From NCBI GenBank assembly GCA_022361535.1, contig JAKSAU010000864.1, forward strand, positions 1 to 24,811: DNA of 24,811 nucleotides, given 5' to 3'. The first letter of the stretch is position 1. Each line of letters opens with the position of its first letter. Positions 7,910 through 15,038 of the stretch are shown here, piece after piece. This DNA is from Desulfobacterales bacterium (lineage in GTDB: Bacteria; Desulfobacterota; Desulfobacteria; Desulfobacterales; Desulfobacteraceae). The translations under genes were made by a program, and so were the position numbers. The notes below the pieces were generated by a model that did not search any database, was not told the origin of the DNA, and saw only the letters and a program-made list of their open reading frames with translations.

Positions 7910-8227
7910 GAACCTCTCCTTGGTTTGCCGGCCGGTTGGACGTCTTTCTGGTAGTTTTATCAGCAAAAGCTTGGGCGATCAAGGAGAAGCTTGGCCCGCG
8001 CACCACAACAGAGCACAATGCAGCCACTTTTCATACCGGCCTTTTTTTAAGATTCTATTGCAAGGTTTATTACGCCATCATACCTGCAGGCAATAATCAT
8101 AGATGAGTACGAACCATTTTCTCATTATTGGTTCATAGAAAATTTGGAACAACTTTGAAGGGAACAAACCGGCAGGACACCCAATAAAGGGAATCCTGCC
8201 GAAAAAAATTGAATTGTTAATTCAATT
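7910..8227. other. Intergenic region upstream of the CoA-transferase/GNAT gene
   Basis: No gene is supported in these 318 bases. The region should hold the promoter of the minus-strand gene starting at 7909; a weak candidate on the minus strand is TTGCCT with TAATAA 15 bases away. A small inverted repeat GAACCA/TGGTTC lies at 8111-8134, and a stem-loop lies at 8170-8201. Confidence 0.5.
8170..8201 (-). terminator. Stem-loop downstream of the zinc-ribbon gene, weak terminator candidate
   Basis: CGGCAGGA (8170-8177) pairs with TCCTGCCG (8194-8201), with an inner CCC/GGG pairing (8180-8182 with 8189-8191). It sits 27 bases beyond the stop of the minus-strand zinc-ribbon gene. The minus-strand tract after the stem is only moderately T-rich (GTTTGTTCCC), so it may be a processing or stability element rather than a true terminator. 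Confidence 0.4.
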
Positions 8228-8407
8228 TTAGCAAGCGGTGCAGGGTTCTTCTTTCTCGTATGAAATCAGACGGGATTTGCATTTTGGGCAAAACATCTGT
8301 GCAACATTTTTCTCGTCCATGACACTTTCTTGTTTCAGGACCTTAACAACCCCCTCTTTTGATCCTTCAGGACACTCAGGGTTATTACAATAATATTTTT
8401 TTTCCAT
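8228..8407 (-). CDS. Small zinc-ribbon protein, 59 residues
   Basis: This short gene encodes a protein starting MEKKYYCNNPEC and ending EPCTAC. Six cysteines fall in three pairs: C7/C12 (CNNPEC), C40/C43 (CPKC) and C56/C59 (CTAC). This is a zinc-ribbon or rubredoxin-like metal site plus an extra C-terminal pair. The ribosome-binding site is strong (AAGGAGG, 6 bases before the ATG at 8407), and a good sigma-70-type promoter lies just upstream. These three signals together make it a real gene despite its size. There is no signal peptide. It lies downstream of, and on the same strand as, the glp operon, so it could also be its last cistron. The function is unknown; a small redox or metal-binding protein is plausible. 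Confidence 0.75.
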   Translation of the reverse strand: MEKKYYCNNPECPEGSKEGVVKVLKQESVMDEKNVAQMFCPKCKSRLISYEKEEPCTAC

Positions 8408-8443
8408 AATAGGCCTCCTTCTTTCTTTGGCATATTGTTCTTA

Positions 8444-8471
8444 ATTATAAGGACAAATCATTAATAAACAA
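8444..8471 (-). promoter_or_regulatory. Sigma-70-type promoter for the zinc-ribbon gene
   Basis: On the minus strand, TTGTTT (8471-8466) and a perfect TATAAT (8449-8444) are separated by 16 bases. Transcription would start near 8437, giving a leader of about 30 nt that includes the AAGGAGG site. Confidence 0.55.
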
Positions 8472-8487
8472 TTAGAAAAACAATAAT

Positions 8488-9351
8488 TTATTTTTTCTTA
8501 TATTCCTCCAAGGCAAACACGGTTCCTTTTAGGCCTAGTGCCGCCCCTAAAAAATAAGCAAAAGGGACTGCTTTAATATCATCTAAATCAGCCTTTCCTT
8601 TTTCATATTGAATCTGGCAATGTGTGCATGCGGTACAAATATAATCGGCACCCGCCCTGCGCGCCTGTACCTGCTTTTCTTGACGCATTTTATCAGCCAT
8701 AGTTTTATGGGTGTCAGTAACAGGGTCTCCACAGCATTCTGTTTCTTTTGACCAGTCAAGCACCTTAAGGCCGGTAGCTTGAACAAGAGATCTGAAAATT
8801 TTAGGCGCCAAGGGATTATCAAACTGAGTTATTGCAAACGGCCGCAGCGCATGGCATCCTTGCTGAAGTACAATGTTAGCCGAAGGCAGCGGATGTTGGA
8901 TCTTCTTTTCCAATTTTTCAACGCCAATGTCATGAAAAAGCAAATCGAGCAGATGTCTCACTTTTACAGACCGTTTAACTAAGCTGCCTGTTGCCGGATC
9001 ATGAATCAGGCCCTCGGATTTATAAACCATGCCCTCCTCTGCCAGGGCAAGATCGACAGCTTCCCTGATATCCTTGTTAGCTGTATACCAGTGAACCCCA
9101 TGCTTGAGTTGGCCAAAACAGCACTTACACGGGGTAAGAATATCCAGTCCTTTTTCCTGGGCCATGCATATATTTTTAATGGCAGCCAGCACAGACGCCG
9201 TCAGATTTTTTCCCCGGGCCGGATTTCCGCAACAATTAAAAGGCAAGCACACTAAGGTAACCCCTAAATGCTTCATCAGGGTTTCCGAAGCTTCACCAAA
9301 ATCTTTGTGGTGGTATAATATTTTACATCCCGGGAAATATGCCAGTCTCAT
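8488..9351 (-). CDS. HdrB-like CCG-domain iron-sulfur subunit (GlpC-like electron transfer)
   Basis: The 287-residue protein has two CCG (cysteine-rich) domains like heterodisulfide reductase subunit B and the C-terminal part of GlpC. Domain 1 has C9, C40-C41-G and C75/C78. Domain 2 has C166, C206-C207-G and C239/C242. The spacing agrees with the CX31-38CCX33-34CXXC pattern that binds noncubane [4Fe-4S] clusters in HdrB. There are no membrane segments, so it should be a cytoplasmic or peripheral subunit. Its ATG overlaps the stop of the upstream membrane iron-sulfur gene (ATGA), implying coupled translation and a tight complex. Because the operon starts with glpA and glpB, I infer that it passes electrons from glycerol-3-phosphate oxidation to the membrane subunit. 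Hdr-type disulfide chemistry is an alternative. Confidence 0.85.
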   Translation of the reverse strand: MRLAYFPGCKILYHHKDFGEASETLMKHLGVTLVCLPFNCCGNPARGKNLTASVLAAIKNICMAQEKGLDILTPCKCCFGQLKHGVHWYTANKDIREAVDLALAEEGMVYKSEGLIHDPATGSLVKRSVKVRHLLDLLFHDIGVEKLEKKIQHPLPSANIVLQQGCHALRPFAITQFDNPLAPKIFRSLVQATGLKVLDWSKETECCGDPVTDTHKTMADKMRQEKQVQARRAGADYICTACTHCQIQYEKGKADLDDIKAVPFAYFLGAALGLKGTVFALEEYKKK

Positions 9352-11048
9352 GCCTGATTTCCTTTCAACCGGGCTTGGGTCAACTCAGCCGCCCTTACCT
9401 GCCCCCTGCATCGCAGTTCAAGAAGGATATCTGCCACCCGGATGGATTGGGGACATACTTCCTGGCAGGAATAACAGGTCAGGCAGTGCCATACCATTTT
9501 TGATCCCGAGGCCAAGTGCGCCTCCCCAAGGCGCAAAAGATTCATTACCTGGTGAGGCCCCAAATCATTTTGAACCTGGTCATAAGCCACCACAGGGCAG
9601 GTATTGGTACACAAGGTGCACTGCACACAATGTTCAAATGATTCCACATCACTGATCAACCCGGTTAAAAAGTCCGGCTTTACGGATGCTTTGTCACCTG
9701 TTACCTCTGCACGTACCGTAGTTTTTTCACCCGGCCTGCCTGTATCAGCCCATTGGGTAAAAGAAGTTTTCATGGCTGCTGTATAATTATCAGGACATCC
9801 CAACCGGTCCATTAGATGACCGGCAGTTGTCCACAACCGCACCAGGTCGATACCTGAAGGACAGATATCAGCACACAAACCGCACCTTGTGCAGTCATCA
9901 TTGCCTGACCGCAGCCGGGTCAATGTGGTCAAGTCCCAAACACCTTTACCGGCAAGACGTTTCAAGCTTTCAATTTTCACATGGGGCAACACCTGGGGAT
10001 TTTCACTGATCTGGTAATCCGGGTATACGGAACAGACCTGGGAACAAAAACCACACTGAGTACAGGCAGACAGGCTTGCCAAGTCCAGCAGCCCCATCTG
10101 GGGTCCCATCTGTTCCGGAGCCATCCTCTTTCCAGCAGATGCTGCCGGGATGGACACAAGATGAAACATACGTGAAAAAGGTAAAAACAAAATCAGGGCC
10201 ATAACCAGGCTGAAATGAATCCAATACATGACCCTGTCCAACCTGAATTGGGTTACCCATCCGCCAATGGGAGAAGCCAGCTGCGCCAGTGGTGCAGAAA
10301 TAAAAGCCGTATCCGGCAAGGTATGGCAATACAAACAATAAGTTTCATTCAGCTCCTGCCCCTGCTCCAGGTCAATTTCTTCTGACACATCATCAACACC
10401 AGGAACCCCGGAAACGCCTTTCTCAAAAGAAACGTGATAGTATTTTTCCCAGTAAGCTTTTAAATGAATTAACTCAGGCTCTCCGTCCAAACCGGAGTAC
10501 TCCAATACCATATCATCGAACATGGGCTCGGACATGATATTCAACCCTTCGGCCATGAATCCCGAAAAGATAACGCCCAGGATCAATATAATGGACAAAG
10601 TGCCCCTGACCCGGAAGCGAAGCCCGCGCCTTACCCGTTCCCGGTTTATCCGGGATTTTCCGGTTCGCCGCCATAAAAAGGCAAGACACCCTATCGACAC
10701 CATAACTCCGGCAATATTACGCAAAATACGGAACGGATCTATGCCGGGCTGATAATCATCAAAAAAAACATAGGTCCAGTCATCAAGGGCATGAACGAAA
10801 ATAAGGTAAATGAATCCGGCAAAAACAAGGCCATGGGCCACCCATCTTAAAAAGCTTGCCCTAAAAAGACGAACCTGGAATAAGGTGTTAAACAGGCTGC
10901 CAAAATAGTTAAGCTGAAACACTTGGGCTGCCAGCGTGGTTCTCCTGCGCTCAAAGACACTGCCAAGCCTGAACATAGAGACGAATCTGAACACAAGGCC
11001 GATAAGGGAGAGGCAGAAGACTGTAATGACAATTATCTTAACGGCCAT
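9348..11048 (-). CDS. Membrane cytochrome b / four-cluster ferredoxin protein with a CxxCH motif
   Basis: The 566-residue protein joins a NarI/HdrE-like membrane part to an HdrC-like part. Hydrophobic helices occur near residues 1-20, 68-86, 111-126, 150-165 and 276-295, with histidines H72, H86, H278 and H296 as possible heme b ligands. Between the fourth and fifth helices a hydrophilic segment contains CLYCH (C238, C241, H242), a c-type heme attachment motif. The C-terminal half has four CxxCxxCxxxC sets starting at C329, C386, C474 and C522, enough for up to four [4Fe-4S] clusters. I chose ATG 11048, preceded by GGAGG, over 11084. It overlaps glpB by 11 bases and the HdrB-like gene by 4. 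The likely role is transfer of electrons from GlpAB and the HdrB-like subunit to the quinone pool. Confidence 0.85.
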   Translation of the reverse strand: MAVKIIVITVFCLSLIGLVFRFVSMFRLGSVFERRRTTLAAQVFQLNYFGSLFNTLFQVRLFRASFLRWVAHGLVFAGFIYLIFVHALDDWTYVFFDDYQPGIDPFRILRNIAGVMVSIGCLAFLWRRTGKSRINRERVRRGLRFRVRGTLSIILILGVIFSGFMAEGLNIMSEPMFDDMVLEYSGLDGEPELIHLKAYWEKYYHVSFEKGVSGVPGVDDVSEEIDLEQGQELNETYCLYCHTLPDTAFISAPLAQLASPIGGWVTQFRLDRVMYWIHFSLVMALILFLPFSRMFHLVSIPAASAGKRMAPEQMGPQMGLLDLASLSACTQCGFCSQVCSVYPDYQISENPQVLPHVKIESLKRLAGKGVWDLTTLTRLRSGNDDCTRCGLCADICPSGIDLVRLWTTAGHLMDRLGCPDNYTAAMKTSFTQWADTGRPGEKTTVRAEVTGDKASVKPDFLTGLISDVESFEHCVQCTLCTNTCPVVAYDQVQNDLGPHQVMNLLRLGEAHLASGSKMVWHCLTCYSCQEVCPQSIRVADILLELRCRGQVRAAELTQARLKGNQA

Positions 11049-12348
11049 GGCTGCCTCCGGATTCAACAAAATGATCCACGGCACTTATTGCCGAGGCCAA
11101 AGATGCACCAGCACCGGACTTAAGGCGAGCCCAATCGTTATGGGCCAAGATACTGCCGACTGCGTAAAGGCTTTTGTAAACTGGACGGCCACGTGGATCC
11201 AAAGGCCTGAAAACAGAATCGGTTTCAATGCCGGCCAAATTAATGGCATGGCCGTTTGGATTCAAAAATTTTGTATCATGCCACAGGTGACGGCCAGTCG
11301 GCTGAGCTACATTTAAATAAAAAACCGTTTCAACAATCCGTTCTCTCCGTGCATGCAGGCCATTTCCAAAAAAACGGCCTGTTGCCAAAATCACGCCATT
11401 TGTTCTAATAGTTATTTCATCCGGATGTGATCCGGCTGTCAATTTGAACTTTTTACCGTCAAATACCGGATCCTTGATTCTGACATTGGAGAGCATCCGA
11501 ACGCCGGACCTACCCAAAACCTGTTCAAAGGCAAATGCCATTCTCATCCCGGGTACAGATGGAGGGCTGCCCGGAATTTCAAAAACCTTTACTCCCAACC
11601 GGGTTGACATTTCATCAACAATGGCAGGACTGTTATTTATCCCGCAGATACCGGGTAAACCACAAAGGTCTGCGTCTCCAATATGAACTGCCAGTTGCTC
11701 GATAAAGGCGGATTTAATATCAACCGATTCCATCAGCTCAGCCATTATCTGGGGTTGAATTCCGGTTGCAACACCCGGCAAAGAGATGTCAACATGCCGT
11801 GTATCTGCGAAATATTTTCTGACACCCTGGGCCACCTGTGCGGCAGAGAACCCAGAAAGTCCTTTAATACCCGCAACCAATAGTCTCTTATTTGATTTTT
11901 CCTGATCAACGGCCAAGGATCCGGCTGTCATGGTTTCCGGGATCATGAAGCTTGGCTTTAAGGTCCCCATGGCTGTAATAAAGTTTTTGTTTTCCATGCC
12001 TGAACCGGCCCTATGCATTGTATAGGGAAGGCCTGCACGATCAAGGAGAGTCTTTACAAATTCAAAACTTTCAATAACTTTGTTATGGCCGCAAAGCGTA
12101 TATGCATGTCCCGGCAAATCGCTGGTTAGTGCATTCATACCAAGTTCGGGTCTTTTTAAAAGTTCTGAACTTTCAGCCGGATATACACCTAAGTAATCCA
12201 AAAGCCCGCTTGAAAAGGCAAATGAAGACGGATTGCCTGCCACGATAGCATCCAAACCTTTGTGTGCAGCCCGGGCAGCCGCTGTCATTCCGGCAAGTCC
12301 GGCACCGATAACCAGGAGATCGCAATGCATGATTTTATCTATCTTCAT
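11038..12348 (-). CDS. glpB: Anaerobic glycerol-3-phosphate dehydrogenase subunit B
   Basis: The 436-residue flavoprotein opens with the dinucleotide-binding motif LLVIGAGLAGMTAAARAA (about 11-28), followed by SGLLDYLGVYP and a C-terminal ATGRFFGNGL region typical of FAD/FMN oxidoreductases. In E. coli, GlpB (about 419 residues) is the FMN subunit that passes electrons from GlpA to GlpC. The start at ATG 12348 is supported by GGAG 8 bases upstream and gives a 14-base overlap with glpA; a start at 12375 would overlap more and lacks a site. Its 3' end overlaps the membrane iron-sulfur gene by 11 bases. The assignment rests mainly on the position after glpA and on the N-terminal motif. Confidence 0.85.
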   Translation of the reverse strand: MKIDKIMHCDLLVIGAGLAGMTAAARAAHKGLDAIVAGNPSSFAFSSGLLDYLGVYPAESSELLKRPELGMNALTSDLPGHAYTLCGHNKVIESFEFVKTLLDRAGLPYTMHRAGSGMENKNFITAMGTLKPSFMIPETMTAGSLAVDQEKSNKRLLVAGIKGLSGFSAAQVAQGVRKYFADTRHVDISLPGVATGIQPQIMAELMESVDIKSAFIEQLAVHIGDADLCGLPGICGINNSPAIVDEMSTRLGVKVFEIPGSPPSVPGMRMAFAFEQVLGRSGVRMLSNVRIKDPVFDGKKFKLTAGSHPDEITIRTNGVILATGRFFGNGLHARRERIVETVFYLNVAQPTGRHLWHDTKFLNPNGHAINLAGIETDSVFRPLDPRGRPVYKSLYAVGSILAHNDWARLKSGAGASLASAISAVDHFVESGGSHGR

Positions 12349-13912
12349 CACTTTTCTCCAGGCAGAACACACCACAATGAATCATTTCCTTTAGGGATGA
12401 TTGGGCAAGGGAATCTCCCCAAAGCAGGGCATGTTCTCCTTTCCATCTCTCATTCAAAAACCTGGCCATATCCCGGATTCCCTCACGGCCTTTAACTTCA
12501 CCCTTGTCATATAAATGGGAAAGCGCCCTGGCACTGCAAGCGGAGCCCTGGCACGGCCCTTTGCCCATCCGGCTGCGCAAGCCTATGGACAAAAGATCCG
12601 GGCGGCTTCGATGACGGCGGATATCAGCTGCAATAGCATCAATGGCAGATGCAGGAACCATCTCACATTCGCAAATCATTTTGTCATCGTGACCCGGAAG
12701 ACCTAATCCCCGCTTAAGGGAGGCTGCAGGTTCAGTCCAATCACCTGTTTCAGCCATTGGCATTGCCTGATCTCTGGTTCGGCAGGGTGCATCCAGTTTA
12801 AGCTTTTCACAAGCTAAATCAGCGGTTTTTTCCGCCATCAGCCGGTAGGTGGTCAATTTTCCCGATGTAATGGTAATAAAATTGTCCACCCCTTCTTTGG
12901 CATGATCAAGTAGAACAAAGCCTCTGGTAACGTTCCTGTCATCCCCGTCATCCGAGCTGACCAGAGGACGAACCCCGCTATAGGCCCTGATGTAGCGTCG
13001 CACACCCAAGTCAGGAACCATCTGCTGCCCCTGGTTGATGATCAGGTCGACCTCTTCCACAGTGGGAAAAATCTTATCCGGATCATCTATGCGAATCGAG
13101 GTCGTACCTATAATAGAGACGATTCCGCCAGGTACCAGGATGTCACCGTCACTGGCTTTTCTCAACCGGTTGATAACCGGTTTTGCCAGCCGGTTGCCTG
13201 TAATCAGCAGACTGCCTTTGGAAAAAACCATAGGGATTTTAATTCCGGCCAGTTGGGCAATCCCCCCGGCCCAAGCACCTGAAGCAGAGATATAGACATC
13301 AGCGTGAATTTGTAATTCCTCTCCGGTGCGTAAATTTTGAACATGGGCACAGGTAATCCCTTTTTTATTCATATCAAATCCCGCGACCCGGCAATGGGAA
13401 AAATATGTACCGCCCAAGCCACAGGCCTGGCTCATATTTTCGATGGCAAGTTTAAACGGGTCAATAGAGGCATCCGGTACCTCGTAAACAGCAATGGCCT
13501 CCTTTGAAAGACAAGGGGCTTTTTCAAGGGCTTCGGAAATGGAAAGAGAACGGCATGGGATATTTGCTTTCTGACACATTCCGGGAAAATCTGCGATATA
13601 GGATTCTTCATCCCCTGGAACTGCAACAAACAACCCTGAAGTTTCCTCAATACACTGGGGACATACTTCTTTAAGGATCAAGCCCTCTTCCCGGCATTCT
13701 TTTGCAGCTTCCTGGTCCGAATGAACATACCGGGCTCCCGAATGAAGCAGACCATGATTAGCGCCCGAGGCTCCTGCATTGAGATCTGCTTTTTCCACCA
13801 ATACGACATTTACACCGCGCAAGGCCAAGTCCCGGGCAAGTCCGGTTCCCGTTGCCCCACCGCCGATAATAAGTACCTGAGTATCAATGGTCTTTTTTGT
13901 TCCCGGCTGCAT
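12335..13912 (-). CDS. glpA: Anaerobic glycerol-3-phosphate dehydrogenase subunit A
   Basis: The 525-residue protein oxidises sn-glycerol-3-phosphate to dihydroxyacetone phosphate. The N-terminus has the FAD-binding motif VLIIGGGATGTGLARDLALR (13-32), followed by ASGANHGLLHSGARYV (48-63), characteristic of the GlpA/GlpD family. The C-terminal part holds a BFD-like [2Fe-2S] domain with C414-x-C416 and C454-x4-C459 (GPCQGSAC), which distinguishes GlpA from the aerobic GlpD. ATG 13912 is preceded by GGAGGAG and gives the normal family start; an upstream in-frame start at 14023 would run through the predicted promoter and operator. It is the first gene of a four-gene overlapping operon and is divergent from a glpR-like regulator. 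Confidence 0.92.
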   Translation of the reverse strand: MQPGTKKTIDTQVLIIGGGATGTGLARDLALRGVNVVLVEKADLNAGASGANHGLLHSGARYVHSDQEAAKECREEGLILKEVCPQCIEETSGLFVAVPGDEESYIADFPGMCQKANIPCRSLSISEALEKAPCLSKEAIAVYEVPDASIDPFKLAIENMSQACGLGGTYFSHCRVAGFDMNKKGITCAHVQNLRTGEELQIHADVYISASGAWAGGIAQLAGIKIPMVFSKGSLLITGNRLAKPVINRLRKASDGDILVPGGIVSIIGTTSIRIDDPDKIFPTVEEVDLIINQGQQMVPDLGVRRYIRAYSGVRPLVSSDDGDDRNVTRGFVLLDHAKEGVDNFITITSGKLTTYRLMAEKTADLACEKLKLDAPCRTRDQAMPMAETGDWTEPAASLKRGLGLPGHDDKMICECEMVPASAIDAIAADIRRHRSRPDLLSIGLRSRMGKGPCQGSACSARALSHLYDKGEVKGREGIRDMARFLNERWKGEHALLWGDSLAQSSLKEMIHCGVFCLEKSDEDR

Positions 13913-13933
13913 TGCTCCTCCAACAGACAACCT

Positions 13934-13952
13934 TCCGGCGCATGCCGCCGGA
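13934..13952 (-). promoter_or_regulatory. GC-rich hairpin in the glpA leader
   Basis: TCCGGCG (13934-13940) and CGCCGGA (13946-13952) form a 7-bp GC-rich stem around a 5-nt loop. On the minus-strand transcript it lies between the predicted start site and the glpA ribosome-binding site, so it may stabilise the mRNA 5' end or tune translation. Confidence 0.45.
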
Positions 13953-13954
13953 GT

Positions 13955-13974
13955 AATGTTCGAAAGTGAAAATA
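13955..13974. promoter_or_regulatory. GlpR-type operator over the glpA promoter
   Basis: The left half AATGTTCGAA agrees at 9 of 10 positions with the E. coli GlpR half-site WATGTTCGWT, and the right half AGTGAAAATA agrees at 7 of 10. It overlaps the predicted -10 hexamer and start site of glpA, where a repressor would block initiation. A second palindrome, GTGAAAATA (13966-13974) with TATTTTCAC (13987-13995), shares part of it and may be another binding site. Confidence 0.6.
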
Positions 13975-13997
13975 TCACTATTGATTTATTTTCACAA
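13969..13997 (-). promoter_or_regulatory. Predicted promoter of the glp operon
   Basis: On the minus strand, TTGTGA (13997-13992) and TATTTT (13974-13969) are separated by exactly 17 bases. Each matches the sigma-70 consensus at 4 of 6 positions. Its position relative to the GlpR-type operator and the leader hairpin supports it. Confidence 0.5.
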
Positions 13998-14115
13998 GCG
14001 AATATTGATTTTGAATTCAGCAATTGTGCATCGACATTTTAATATTTCATTCCCTTGTTATATCAGAATTTTAGCTGGATATCCCGAAAAAACCATGATA
14101 TCACCATTTTTAAAA

Positions 14116-14125
14116 AATGTTCATT
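14116..14125. promoter_or_regulatory. Second GlpR-like half-site near glpR
   Basis: AATGTTCATT matches the GlpR half-site at 9 of 10 positions and sits in a near-palindrome of A- and T-runs (about 14112-14130), directly before the glpR ribosome-binding site. It would allow autoregulation of glpR. The A/T richness lowers confidence. Confidence 0.4.
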
Positions 14126-14142
14126 TTTAAACAGGAGTATTA

Positions 14143-14919
14143 ATGGCCCGGAAACAGACCCCAATGACCCGTCGAAAAGACCTCATTGTTCAGCTTGTCC
14201 AGGAAACAGGATTTGCCACTGTGGAGGAGATGGCCAGACAGTTCAAGGTCACCCCCCAAACAATTCGACGGGACATAAATACCCTTGACCGGGAAGGCAG
14301 GTTGGCCAGATACCATGGGGGTGCTGGCCCGACCGGATCAACAGAGAACCTGGCCTACACCCAGCGAAAAAATTTGCTGCAGGCGGAAAAAAAAGAAATT
14401 GCCAGGGCCACCGCTGTCCTGGTGCCGGACAATTCTTCTCTATTCATCAATATTGGTACCACTACTGAACAGGTTGCACGGGCACTCATCTTCCATACCA
14501 AACTGAAGATAATCACCAACAACCTTAATATCGCTGCTGTCATGGGCAGAAATGAAGACTTCCAGGTCATGGTCAGCGGAGGCATTGTAAGAGCCAAGGA
14601 CAACGGAATTACAGGCGATGCTGCCATCCAGTTCATCCGCCAGTTTAAAACAGATATCGGTATTATCGGAATCAGCGGCATTGATTCTGACGGTACCCTT
14701 CTGGATTTTGATTTTATGGAGGTAAACGTGGCCCGGGCCATAATAGACAATGCCCGTAAGGTGATTTTGGTCGCAGATCATTCTAAGTTCAGGCGCAACG
14801 CCATGGTTAAACTTGGGAATCTATCCGAAATTCATACCCTGGTTACGGACCAAATGCCGCCAGAGTCTATTACCAGGTTGATGAAAACCGAAGGGGTAAA
14901 TCTAATTCTGCCATCTTGA
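14143..14919 (+). CDS. glpR: DeoR-family repressor, GlpR-like
   Basis: The 258-residue protein has an N-terminal DeoR winged helix-turn-helix (VQETGFATVEEMARQFKV, then TPQTIRRDINTLDREGRLAR, residues about 21-57) followed by HGGA. The C-terminal effector domain has the family's phosphosugar-binding residues in SSLFINIGTTTEQVARAL. GlpR proteins repress glp genes and are released by glycerol-3-phosphate. The divergent position 230 bases from glpA and GlpR-type sites in the shared intergenic region make glp control very likely. The ribosome-binding site is CAGGAG, about 6 bases from the ATG. No obvious terminator was found between it and the convergent kinase gene at 15039. Confidence 0.88.
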   Translation: MARKQTPMTRRKDLIVQLVQETGFATVEEMARQFKVTPQTIRRDINTLDREGRLARYHGGAGPTGSTENLAYTQRKNLLQAEKKEIARATAVLVPDNSSLFINIGTTTEQVARALIFHTKLKIITNNLNIAAVMGRNEDFQVMVSGGIVRAKDNGITGDAAIQFIRQFKTDIGIIGISGIDSDGTLLDFDFMEVNVARAIIDNARKVILVADHSKFRRNAMVKLGNLSEIHTLVTDQMPPESITRLMKTEGVNLILPS

Positions 14920-15038
14920 AATAAAGTGTGCCTAATTCAAAAAACGTTGATTTAAAATCAATGCTGATTTTCGTATGATGAGTCTATCAATCGGGATTTT
15001 CATAATTTTTTAAGACTATAACACTGAAACGGGTATCA

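Noticed and set aside
14947..14961. Perfect dyad TTGATTT-A-AAATCAA between glpR and the kinase gene
   Set aside because: Its 1-nt centre prevents a terminator hairpin, and it lies between convergent genes where an operator is unlikely; A/T-rich chance repeat is the simplest reading.
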